DNA of 64,000 nt from Harmonia axyridis (lineage: Eukaryota > Arthropoda > Insecta > Coleoptera > Coccinellidae). The notes beneath the pieces are model-generated. The model was given only the letters and a program-made list of their open reading frames with translations, was not told where the DNA came from and ran no database searches. Below, piece by piece: positions 1-10,809 of this stretch (position 1 is its first letter; the number at the start of each line of letters is the position of its first letter). The translations under genes were made by a program, and so were the position numbers. Where the stretch lies: assembly GCF_914767665.1 (NCBI RefSeq), contig NC_059502.1, positions 13,516,001-13,580,000 on the forward strand, written 5' to 3'.

Positions 1-240
1 CACTGCTGTCAAAAAATGCTGAAACAATTGTTGAGTGCAAAGGGGCAATTCCAAGTTGATAGACACATTTTCTGATATTCTATTGTATACTTTCAACACA
101 CTTTACTCCATTTCATGTATTCGTTCTGTATCTGTATAACTTTTATTATTTGTGTATTTTGTGTGTGCTCGTATGTGTTAATGTTTAATTCCTATGTTGG
201 TTTAACATAGTCCCCCTTTGTACATTTAACGATTGTTTAG

Positions 241-358
241 CCCGGACACTGCTTCCCATGGTGGTGGAAGCTCGTCAGTTCATGGTAGTCTTCTACATAC
301 TGCTGGAGGTGCAGCCACCACGCAGTCGCCACAGGAACCGACCTACGTGAATCTATAG
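241..358 (+). CDS. pan: Candidate alternative last exon of pangolin/TCF
   Basis: The sequence shows a pyrimidine-containing tract and AG at 239-240, followed by an open stretch of 38 codons after one leading base, ending at TAG 356-358. The peptide is rich in Gly, Ser, His and Thr and ends in EPTYVNL. The acceptor phase (one leading base completes a codon) equals that of the known last pan exon at 1503, so both could join the same upstream donor. TCF genes of other animals are known to use alternative C-terminal exons, so I infer a second C-terminus that would lack the end of the C-clamp. It could instead be the last exon of an unrelated upstream gene. No similarity search was possible. Confidence 0.5.
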
Positions 359-1502
359 CCATATGTTGGTTAGTTTGCAGCAGTGTTGGTGTTATTTTAG
401 CTATGGATGACTCATTATGTTTTTGAATGTTATTTTGTTTTGGTTTTTTAACGAATTTATGTTTTTTTACCTTGTTTCGAAGAAGTACTTGCATTTGTGC
501 TGATCTTTCACAACAAGCAATTGCCAGTATTTTGACTACAAAGAGTTGTTTTTTTTTTATTAACACTTGCAGCATGTACTTATGCGTTTTCAGTTGTATT
601 AATTTGTTTTTTATATATGATTTTTGTCATAAAAATAGGAGAGGTGAATATCTAGTTAAAGAGCATAGAAAATACTACATTTGAAAATAATAATATGAGG
701 CCTACTTACATAATTTTCAAAACTTTTTTCTTATAATTCATTAGGCTTCCTCCTTTCGAATTGCATCTGACATCGATATATGTATTTCAAGTGAGCAGTT
801 TTCGATTCAATTCAATCACAGAAATTGTTTGTTCTGTTTGGTAATTAGAAATCATTAAAATGTCCCACATCCTTACAAGGAACATCAAAACTGGAACAAA
901 ATCATGAATTATTTCCTATAAAATTAAAAGGTTATAATTATGGATATATTAGAAGTATACTCAAAATGTGGACATGAATATTGTATTTAAACTAAAAACA
1001 ATTTTTTATTTCTTTCAATGTCTGGTAACCTGATATTCACCAAACAAAAATTGTAACACAATGAGCATGTAACAAAACTAGTTGGATATACACAAAATTC
1101 TCGAATTTGATTGAACATACATAGGGATAGCTTTATTACACAGTAAGACATATTCTGCATGAATAGGTCCCAAACTGGACAAAAAATGATAAAGAGTATT
1201 TCTGAAAAATACGAATATGGGTGTGCAATTTGGTGAGTTGATATATCCGTTGTATGAGCATAAAAAGCCTGTTTCTATCCTTGAAACTCATCTCAGCTAT
1301 TCATAACGGATGTAACAACCTATAAAATACATACACACATCAATCTTCATAACGCTGGTATTTTCAAATTACATTCTCATCACCGAGTTTTATATAAATA
1401 TTTCTTTAGGAAAAAACCGCATGGTTTGACTTTTTGAATTGAAACCTATATGTTTTTAACAAAATATTCAAGAACTTTTTCTAATTAATTGTTACTTTAC
1501 AG
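359..1502 (+). other. Intron or intergenic spacer before the pan last exon
   Basis: AT-rich sequence with no convincing coding potential or recognisable transposon. It ends in a pyrimidine-rich tract and the AG acceptor at 1501-1502 used by the C-clamp exon. Confidence 0.5.
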
Positions 1503-1977
1503 ACGCAAAAAGAAATGCATTCGCTACATGGAATCAGGTGATGGCAATGATGGAAACCAATCAGACGACAATTTAGGCAGCTGTGGTAGCATGGGCGATG
1601 CGCATACCCCACCAGATGATGATGCAGAAAGCTTGAACAGATCCATGTCAAGCCCGGGTGGTCTTTCAGCCCTTAGTAGCCTAACTAGTCCTGGCGGTAT
1701 GATCCTTCCTAGTCCATCTACAAGTGTAGCGAGTCCTTCCGTGAGTTTGGCTAGTCCTTATATGCTGCAAAGCCCCCTGACCCCACACGAACATATGGAC
1801 GTTAAGTTACCCCCTCCCTTAATACTTCAACAACCCCCTCGTAATCCTGTGGGGACAAATCCACACGATATAAATAATCCACTTAGTGTAAATCAATTAA
1901 CTGGACAATGTGTACGGAATGATTCGACAGATTCGAATAGTAAAGAGACAACACGTTCGATTATCAGTGTCACGTAG
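1503..1977 (+). CDS. pan: Pangolin/TCF, last exon (end of C-clamp and C-terminal tail)
   Basis: Pangolin/TCF is the nuclear HMG-box factor that binds beta-catenin/Armadillo and mediates Wnt/Wingless transcription. This exon begins after AG 1501-1502 and opens with RRKKKCIRYM, the second half of the C-clamp that helps E-type TCFs recognise helper sites. The zinc-ligand Cys is present. The remaining ~145 residues are a low-complexity tail: an acidic patch (SGDGNDGNQSDDN, then PPDDDAE), repeated SSPGG/LTSPGG and ASPS motifs, and a Pro-rich stretch. Stop is TAG 1975-1977. The HMG box and the first half of the C-clamp must lie left of the window. The first base of the exon completes an Arg codon (phase 2). 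Confidence 0.9.
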
Positions 1978-4400
1978 CCTTCGGATAGGCATCTGTGGAA
2001 CATGAGCCTTTATTTGTCCCAGACGAGGTGATCCTCAGAAATATATCTCTTGAAATATTGCATGCAGTCAAATGGACACGGGTTTATACTGTGACTAGTG
2101 CAGTGCGTTGATCTCATTAGACTAGTACTGCGCAAACTTCAATTTTTTACTATGTAACATAAATGTCATTTGCCAAAATCACCTCTACTTATTATGAAGA
2201 TAAAATATATAGATATCCTATATTTTGTAGTTATTTATATTAAGTGGTATTTATTTGTTGAGGAGATTTTTTTAAATTGTACTTATGAGTTTCTGTGTTT
2301 TCTGTGTTATTATTTTTAAACTATTCCTTTTTCAAAGCAATATAAATATACTTTTGTGATATGATGGAACATTTTACTTGAAGCAATTTTCGGTGATATA
2401 TAAGTATATAAACAACATGAAGGCATGGAACCAATTCATTTATTGAATTAATTAAGCATTAAACATTTCTTGATTGCATATACTTCAAATTTCTAACAGA
2501 ATGGAATCTGTTGATTTTACATTCACATTCAAAACAATACTGAATGCTTTTTAAAGAATTTTTGGAATTTACAACTGAAAATTGATTGAATGAACGAATT
2601 GGGTGCGATTAGTTTTATTGTTAAAGACAAATTTATTGCACGCCTCAGCAACTGAATACCAGTAGAAAATAAATTTATGTTCCTTGTGCCAGAGCAAAAA
2701 CGATAATGCAACTTTTATTGTTTTTATTTTTGGATTTTTTTTACTACTTTTTATTACTATTTTTGCAATAATTTTTAATGTCATTGGATTTCAAAGAATA
2801 TTTTTATCCAACATTGTTAGATCAAAAGATTACAGATGTATTTCATTCGAATTATTATTCGAACTGATCAATTGTAATTTCAAATAAAAGTGATGTGTAG
2901 GACAAAACGTTGGATGATTTTTCAATTTTACTTACTGCCCACTAAGAAATTAATATTCTCCCCAACGGTTCTATCATATGGGAATATAGCATCAAATTCA
3001 AATTCTCAACTAATTCCTCTAATTACGAAAATATGAATATATATTTCAAGTATCAAAGTTAAATTTCTCTTTTGATATGATTAATTGATTCCAGGATTAA
3101 CTTCAAGTTTAATTCAGTTCTTTTGACAGTGTTTATTATTCATCAAATGAAAAAAATGCTATCAACTTCATTAGCTACTTTTTATTCCATTTCATTGCCT
3201 TATTGTCAAGAGTAACTGCGATATAAACTTTTATATATTTTAACTTAAAACACTAGAAAATTAAATGGAATTGAGAGTGGTTGATGAAAGTGTATTTCGT
3301 CAGTCAATAGATGTGTGAACGGTATTTGGTGAAAACTTGATTTGGAATTAATATTTCCGAGTCTATGGGAGTTTGAAATAACGCAAGTTGTTTAGGCGAG
3401 TCTTTGGCTAAAAATATCAACAATAATGGGTTGGCATCAAAGCAGTTATGTTCAATTTACCATACTTAAAAAAAATATAAGTTGTATATTGCTATAAATA
3501 TTGTAATTATCTACTTTGTACATAAAAATGTTAATAGATGCACTTCTGACTTTTATTTGGATTTGTTACATCTGAAGAGCAATATTCATAAAATTAATTT
3601 CGTTTTGTTTTCATATATTTTAATCTGATGAAATAATTTCAGGATCAAAATTTAATAGTGTTGATATCAGTCATGTATATAAAAATTTTCTTTTTATTAT
3701 AAATTTAACGGGATATGTTTTGCATAATGGTGTTCAACTTTTAATTTTACTATGAAATGTGACATGTGATATTTTATACTATTTTATGACGACTTTTTAA
3801 TTTGCATCCTTGAAGCCTCAGAACTTTTATGATTTGTTTTATTTCATTCAGTGTTTGCCATTATTACTCAAATAACTAGTTTTCAGGTATCAAAATGCAT
3901 AGCACAATGTATAATTGAAGTAGAAAAAATTTAATTACTTACTCATTCTCTCAATCTCATTTCTAAGGCATTTTATATATTTTTGGTGCAATGTATTTTG
4001 ATATTTCGAGTTTTTCTATAATCTGTGTGTCATATAATTATTCTTGTGCAATGAATTTTTTGAGAAACACATCATGAGTGTAAAGAGATTAGATGTGCCA
4101 TAAAAAAATCATATGTGTTTCGATAAATCTGAAAACTTGCACACTTTAACGACTGCTTAGGTTACACAAGTAATTAAGTTTTTGGATAAGTGCAATGTAA
4201 ATGTTTTATAGTTGATCTGGACTTGGTACACCATTTTTGCCAGAATGAATGCGTGTTGGTAGAAGTTTGTTTCTGATTAATATTCTGTTGAAAGCAAGCA
4301 TTCAGTCTTCCTGTAATTTTCTTTTCAGCTTTAATGAGAAAGCATTGTAAATGCTCAAATTTTATTGTACCATTCTGGAATAAATGAATATAAATATATA
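1978..4400 (+). other. pan: Probable 3' UTR of pan
   Basis: No coding potential follows the stop codon. Canonical AATAAA hexamers occur at 2883-2888 and 4379-4384, the second followed by A/T-rich sequence. Either could end the transcript; long 3' UTRs are common in developmental transcription factors. The exact end cannot be fixed without RNA data. Confidence 0.45.
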
Positions 4401-5837
4401 AATAAATTAGTTATTAATTAGATGTAATGTCTTTGTAAGTAGCATCTGTTCGTAACATCGTTTTAGATTAGAATATTCAATACAAAAATTGAACATTACA
4501 AGTCTTTTTATCATCTCAATCACCTTAAGTCCCCTGCATATTTGATAATATAACATTATTTCAAAATCTTCCACAAGCTGAAGAACCAAAATTTGAAAAT
4601 CTTTAATATAATGAATGAATATATGATGTGCAATCATATTGAACTAGGTCATTGAACCGGTAGGATAATAAAAGCAAAATTTGAAAAGCTCTTTTAAACA
4701 TGCCAGTATTAGTCAGTTTTTACAAGATTATTTATTACACATATGTGTAACAGTGCCCAAAATGATAAGGCGTTTAACTGAGTCACTTAAAAATACATTA
4801 ATTTCAATGAATGGACAGCAATAGAGACATCCAAAAGAAATGTATATCATAAAAAAACTCCTTTGGAATCAGAGTTACCCATTTACAACAGCTATAATTG
4901 TCGAAAGGACAGAAGCTTCCTCATTTCACTATGAATTATTTATATCTTCAACCCACTAGGAAGTTCAATGTATACTCCACATAATGAAATGAGTAGATTC
5001 ATAAATTTATGAGTAATGGGAATAACTGGTCCAAATCGGTATCTAGAAACAGTATAAGAGGATATTCCTTATACTATGCTAGAAATTATACCATCATTAG
5101 AATTATATTTTAAGGGAAAATTGAATTGTAAATCATTTTATTTCTAGAGCTTTCGTTTAACACTGGAAAGTTTCAAAATCCTATTAAATCTGTTAGATTG
5201 GTAATAGCGAACATATAGAAGTATTTACTTTGAAAGGCTCAATTATTAAATTTCAAATCAGAAGAATTTGTTAGATTTAGATTCAATTTCTACTCAGATG
5301 TATACAGTAGAGTGATATATTCAACAGAATTGAGTTTAAGTCAATGGTTCTGCAAAAGTTTTATGGTCAAAGAACTTGTATATTGTCCTAAGTCATATCC
5401 CTAGCGATTTTTCAGAAGAGGTTGCGAAAAAAAATTAGGGCAAATATCAAATCAAAAAAATGCTCCCCTCTAAAATACCGCATGAGCAAAAAAATATAAC
5501 ATATAATTTAAGGTCAACTAGATGGATCTGAACATCTTGGGCCCCCTTAAAAAATTTCTGTCCCCTACTTGACCCTGTATTCTTGAAAACTGGCATTGGC
5601 TTTTGCTTGGAAAAAAGCGCTCAAAAAGCAGTGACTGTTAAAACTTATTTGCTCCCTTACAAAATATTTTGAGTATTTAAAAAATCTAATAGTTACATAA
5701 ATTGTTCCAAATTCTGTCCGAATCAAATAATCAAAACACCGAAACCGTTATTCGGGATGGGGTCTAGAAAATCTATATTGAATAATTAATAGGAAATTCG
5801 GAAATAATTTTTAGTGCAGTGTTGTTTATATTGCTAG
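4401..5837. other. Intergenic, nothing recognised
   Basis: AT-rich sequence between the end of pan and the first repeats. Short open frames here have no domain-like composition. I see no repeat ends, RNA gene or promoter that I can support. Confidence 0.4.
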
Positions 5838-6057
5838 TATAGTTCATCCCAAAGTCACTTGAACTAGTCCATACCAACGCTTGGCCAGATGTCCCTTTGA
5901 AGTGGATACTGCGATCCGCTAAATAACAGGATTTATTTGAAAGTATTGTAAGGCAATAAATTACTGGCTCCAAAGGAATTCCTGGAAACTTGGGCAACCC
6001 TTGCATAATCGAAATATTCAGGCTTCCTTCAAGTGACTTTGGATATACTATAGTTAT
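5838..6057. repeat. Small inverted-repeat element (MITE-like)
   Basis: The arm at about 5838-5862 (TATAGTTCATCCCAAAGTCA...) is repeated inverted at about 6030-6057 (...TGACTTTGGATATACTATA), about 25 bp each with few mismatches, bracketing about 170 bp. This is the structure of a short non-autonomous DNA transposon. No second copy was found in the window. Confidence 0.5.
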
Positions 6058-6068
6058 ATCTGCTATAT

Positions 6069-6110
6069 CAACAAATCGAGAAGAACATATATGTTCTTCT
6101 GGATTTGTTG
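6069..6110. repeat. 42-bp near-perfect palindrome
   Basis: CAACAAATC, then AGAAGAACATATATGTTCTTCT, then GATTTGTTG reads the same on both strands except for one central-flanking G/G mismatch in each arm. There is no loop, so on the DNA it is a cruciform-type palindrome. It sits just outside the inverted-repeat element ending near 6057. Confidence 0.8.
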
Positions 6111-6712
6111 TTATAACAACAGTTGAAACTTAGATATTCCGAAATTGAAACTAATATTAAATCACACAATCGCCTGTCAATACATAGTTGTTAAAAACCG
6201 TAGGCTCACACAAAATCATTGCAATTCGTGTAGGCAAAGTTATTAGATCAAAGAAATAGAAATCTTTCTTATTAATAGATCGTCTTTATTATTGTCTTTT
6301 AGACACTTCATTGCATGAATTGATCTTTGTGTAATATTTTAATAAAAACTACACTACTGGTTGGAATATCTTTTCAAAAATTCGAAAAATAAACTTAGGA
6401 GTTCGAAAGTGGTCTAAATGTTTGCAACCCGTGATACATAAGTCTGTATTCGGCTTGCTTGTGATAAATTAAGCAATGCTCAAATAATAGCCACTTGATT
6501 AATTGTACTGCAGAAAAAATTATCTGAAATCTGAATACATATAAAAATATATTCAGTCGAGTAATATTTTCTATGGTTCTGATAATGCGATCAACTCAGA
6601 ATTTTGAATAAAGCTTGGAATTTTCATTTTTTATATTACCCAGTTACAACACCCAGTTCCAGGAACGTTATTTAAAATTTAATTCCGCATTAAAATTTTA
6701 ATCCTACATTCA

Positions 6713-8490
6713 AATCAAATCAAATCAAATCAAATTTATTTAACAAATCATTACAAAACAATAGGTAACAATTAATAGTCAATGAAAAGAAAAAATAGTG
6801 AAACTAACAGAATAGTATAAAAAGAAAAATTGAATAATTATTTTACTTGAATTCGTCTGACAGATATTCATCAACCGAGTAATAACACTTGGAGATCAGA
6901 AAGTACTTCAGGCGTTTTCCATAGCATCTGCAGAATTTGATCTCGTCTGGGAGATGGTTGTACAATTTGATCGCCAAATAGTTTGTGGCCTTCTGTGCTT
7001 GTTTTATTCTGTGGTATGGTATGCAAAGATCATTTCTCTTCCGTGTGGCGTACTGATGGAATTCGCCACTCATTATATATTTACTCTTGTTTTCATGAAT
7101 ATGAATCAAACAAGCATAAATAAACTGACAACAAAAGGTCAGTACCTCATACCTTTTAAAATATTCTCTACAAGAAGTAGTGTTATTGATCCCTGCTAGT
7201 GTTCTTAAAGCTCTCTTCTGTTTCATGAAAATTGCGTTCGATTCAGGCGCATCACCCCAAATTAGTATACCATAAGATAAAGAGCTATGGAATAGTGCAA
7301 AGTATATATCCCTCAGAACAACCTCACTGGTTAGTCGTTTTAATCTGTTCATGAGGAATATAACTGATGATAACTTTCTGGTAAGATTCTCTATATGGTT
7401 GTTAAATTTGAAATTATTCTGAATTTGAATACCTAGGAATTTCGCACTCTCGATGTCACGCGATCCTGGCCTACCTCCTATTTTCAAGATGTTCGTTTTT
7501 GCCACATTCAACTGGAGACTGTTTGAACTAAACCAACTTTCGGCTTTTCTTAGTGTGATTTCTGTCTTTGTCCTTACTGATTTTTTGGAAATATTTAAGA
7601 AGGAAGTGTCATCTGCGTAGTTACAGACATAATCGCAAGGGATGTTATTTGGAAGGTCGTTGATATATATTATAAACAGTAGTGGTCCTAATATAGAACC
7701 CTGAGGTATTCCTTTACCGATCTTCATCCAGGATGTTTTTTTTCCTTTCAACTGTACCTGTTGCTGCCTACCCTGCATAAATGAAACAAGCAATCTAAGT
7801 GGTGGCCCTCGAACTCCATAATATTCAAGTTTACTAAGCAGAATTTCGTGGGAAACATTATCGAAAGCCTTGGAAAGGTCACATAAACTGAGCTCTACCT
7901 CATTACCCTCATCAAGACCTTCTGTTATTTTTTCAATAACTTCAACTAGAGCTGTAATAGTTGATCTCTTATTTCTATATCCGTGTTGTTGATCCGTGAG
8001 TAAGTTGTTCAATTCGAAGTATTCCATTAATCTCGTTCGAATTAGGCTTTCTATTATTTTTGATATTGTTGGAAGAATTGATATCGGTCTGTAATTATTC
8101 GGTACACTCTTATCACCCATATGTTTATAAACTGGGACCACTTTCGCTAACTTCATTGAATCTGGGAAAATACCTTCTTCAAAACACATGCTTACAATAC
8201 ATGTGAGAGGATCCACGATATAATCCATAAGTTCCTTCAACACAAAGGTAGATAAACCATATGCGTCACAAGTGGATTTTCCATGCAGAGATTGTATTAT
8301 CTTTTTCACCTCATCCGATGTTGCGGGTTTTAAAAAGAATGACTTATAACTTTTTATTTTCAGATTTTTCAGGAATTCTGCAGATTCATTTAGGTCAATT
8401 TTAAGTACTGTATCATTTGTTTTCTTGAGAAACTTGAGATATTTCTCTGGATCGAGAACTATATCCAGAAATATCCAGATCCAAAAATTA
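6713..8490 (-). mobile_element. 5'-truncated LINE (non-LTR retrotransposon)
   Basis: The element runs on the minus strand. Its 3' end carries a short tandem tail (TTTGA repeats on its sense strand, 6713-6737) as in many LINEs. The 5' end stops abruptly near 8490 inside the reverse-transcriptase ORF, so the endonuclease and any ORF1 are missing, the usual outcome of incomplete target-primed reverse transcription. The reading frame is still open, suggesting a fairly recent insertion. Confidence 0.85.
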
Positions 8491-8513
8491 AATGGTGTAG
8501 ATAGTAAGTAGGC
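6843..8513 (-). pseudogene. LINE reverse transcriptase, N-terminally truncated ORF
   Basis: The recognisable frame starts at the truncation (about 8490-8513), not at a genuine start codon, and ends at TAA 6843-6845. Conserved RT blocks appear in order: NNYRPISILPTISKIIE (fingers), LCDLSKAFDNV (palm, catalytic Asp), GIPQGSILGPLLFIIYIN, YADDTSF (catalytic pair of Asp), FLGI, then a thumb-like region ending in ILIWGDA and a C-terminal tail. This is the order seen in jockey/CR1-type LINEs. The RT core is intact but the element lacks its endonuclease, so it cannot be autonomous. Exact clade not assigned. Confidence 0.9.
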
Positions 8514-8699
8514 TCTTTCTACAGAAGGATTTAAATTTTAATGACGGCATTACATTTTAATGAACATTTCCGCAACTGGGTGATACACGTAAAATATCAA
8601 CTTGTTCGAATCCATTATGAAATATTGATTATTTTTTCTCGATATTTTGAATTTCATAAGACTGTTATTCCATTTCCATAAAAATCGTAATTTTAAATA

Positions 8700-8940
8700 A
8701 TCAGGAAAACAAAATGTCTAACGGCTATATTATTTACAGGAACCCTAGTAGGATTGCCTGAAAATGTCAAGCTTCTAGGTTTTTCCGTTCGAGAGTTATC
8801 GTGTTCACGGCCGGACGGCCACGAATTTATCATCAGTGAATAAGATCTTATCGTCCGAGTCCATGCTCGGCTTATAATAAAAAAAATACAGACATCGTGA
8901 CGAAATGATAATATTATATGCCTGGAGCTCTGTTCGGGGA
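8700..8940 (+). repeat. Dispersed repeat, GGACGGAC family (copy 1)
   Basis: Contains TTCTAGGTTTTTCCGTTCGA, then GAGAGTTATCGTGTTCACGG and CCGGACGG, followed by ACAGACATCGTGACGAAATG. Related sequence in the same block order occurs at 18260-18460 and 61640-61800, and inverted at 35500-35640. A family of unknown type; no coding capacity seen. Confidence 0.6.
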
Positions 8941-10070
8941 ATGAATTCTCAAAAACAATTCATACGTTCGATTGGTTTTTATGCTTCAATGAATTTTGAA
9001 TCATGCCCCCCTAGTTTGATCAGCTATTGAAGATAAAAAATGATCGTTCATATTCAATTATTTAAAACGAATTATTTGTTTCGTATTATTGACTTTGACC
9101 AATTTTTTTCAAGCAGATTCCTTCCACTATGCTGATTATCAATATATGCAATTTTTTTTCCTCCACATACTTTGTAAACTATATCTTAAACTCATCCATT
9201 ATAATTAGGATTTAATTTTAATTTACGTAGGTATAAGGTTTCCATTAACCAAAATGAAAATTCGATATCTACTACTTATAATTTTCACAAGTAGATAATT
9301 ACTGAAATTGAAATCCATCAATTATTCGTTGAGATACTAAATACTGACGGTATGAAGACACGGATTGATTAATGAAAGGAAATGCTTGAATCGAAAAAGA
9401 GATAAATTACATGAGAAAGTTTTCGGTAAAATAGACAAAAAAACAGATGACACTAAAAGCAAATCAATAAAAAGATCCCATTCATTATTATTAAAAAATT
9501 TGTTTCAAATTTATGGGGTCTTTTCTTTTTTTGTTCAATTTCAAAATTTGATTCTGTATTTTGTACCTAGAAGGATTAGGTATATAGAATCACAATTAAT
9601 TTTTGTATAACTTCACAGCTCTAAGGTAGGTATAGATAGCGCCTGAGAAAAATTTAACAATTCAAATCGACGGATTTTTTAGTCAACATTCTAATTTTTC
9701 CCTAACAAATACAAAATTTTATAAATCAAATAAATTTAATTTTGCATAAAATTCGAATAGAAGGAGCACCAAATAATATAGAAACAACCTTTCGACATAA
9801 CAACAAATATTCAATAAGTAGATCAATACCTATTCTGTTTCAACGCGAGCTACAAATATTACAAAATACGTGCCCAAAGTCTATTGTTATGCAGACAAAA
9901 GTTATATTGGACAATAACTTATTCTTAGAGACAGCTAAAAAATAGGGCGAATGAGGAACAAAAAATTGCGAAAACCAATGAATTATTTATGACAACCGCT
10001 TAAGGTCTAGGACGGTGTTTCGTTTTGACATGACCAAATCTGCCGACAAAGATCAGAGAATTTACTAGCT
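8941..10070. other. Intergenic, nothing recognised
   Basis: AT-rich sequence with several short random open frames. No domain, RNA or repeat terminus identified. Confidence 0.35.
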
Positions 10071-10075
10071 GAATT

Positions 10076-10505
10076 TTACGAATTCGAGCGTTTTACATAT
10101 AGTATTGCAATAATATGTTTCTTACTGAAAAATTGAATCTGTTCTGTAAAAAATTCTTCTTTGCCTTCATTAGAGGGCAAATTTATTCCCCTGAAATATT
10201 CTTTTGAGATCTGGCCCCCATGGGCCAGATCTAGAGAATAAACAGGGTGGTCCAGCAGTTGAAAGCACAATTCGTTTAATTTGACCATGGTTTCCATCGA
10301 TTGTCAATACGCGAAACTCGTTTCATTCCTTTTTCAAACAACAAAGAATGTAGCGTCACGTAAGCTTCAATATCTCGATCCAGACTTAACTCTATGTTCC
10401 CAAATTTTGTCACGCATTTTCTGAATCTTGATATTAACCAGAAAAAAATGGTATGGAACTGGCGGTGCCAATATGTATGCCAGGTCCGAGACGTATTATA
10501 TGACA
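10076..10505 (-). mobile_element. Mariner fragment with relict transposase C-terminus
   Basis: The minus strand encodes METMVKLNELCFQLLDHPVY then SLDLA, matching the ETMAKLHELGFELLLHPPYSPDLA segment of the mariner at 37800-38815, but the catalytic PSD is gone. At 10325-10505, TTTTTCAAACAACAAAGAAT and the following TGTAGCGTCAC block resemble 16212-16340 and the 5' end of the mariner at 54607-55712. So this is a deleted, non-functional relative. Confidence 0.6.
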
Positions 10506-10809
10506 GCTATATGGATCAACTTTTGCCAAAAATCGATTGAATTTAATGCCAAATGTCCAAAAATAATAAATTTTTCCAAAATTTGATTGAACAATTAGAG
10601 AAAAGCTCCGCCTTGACGTCAGGATCTTTTGTGGTGCATATAAATGTGTATGTGTGTGGGCACTTTAACGAATATGAGATGTGACTTATTATGACGTCAT
10701 TGTTGTCGTGCGTCAGGTCCGTCACTAATTGAGTGATGTGTAACGGTTATCACTCATAGACATATCAAATAATAATATAATAATAATAAGTTTATGGTTA
10801 CACTTAAAG

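Larger units (their letters stand above)
6631..8588. mobile_element. MITE split by a LINE insertion
   Basis: The left arm (about 6640-6712, CACCCAGTTCCAGGAACGTT...) and the right arm (about 8490-8583, which reads CACCCAGTTGCGGAAATGTT on the other strand) are inverted repeats about 60 bp long built from TTAAAATTTTAAT blocks. A nearly intact relative without the LINE lies at 52250-52382 and shares the right arm and the central GTAGACAATAGGCTCC-like segment. The comparison shows that the LINE at 6713-8490 landed in the middle of an older MITE. Confidence 0.75.

Noticed and set aside
237..575. Long open frame on the minus strand overlapping the candidate pan exon
   Set aside because: Its composition is that of a reverse-strand shadow of the Gly/Ser/His-rich exon plus AT-rich intron; no domain or start context.
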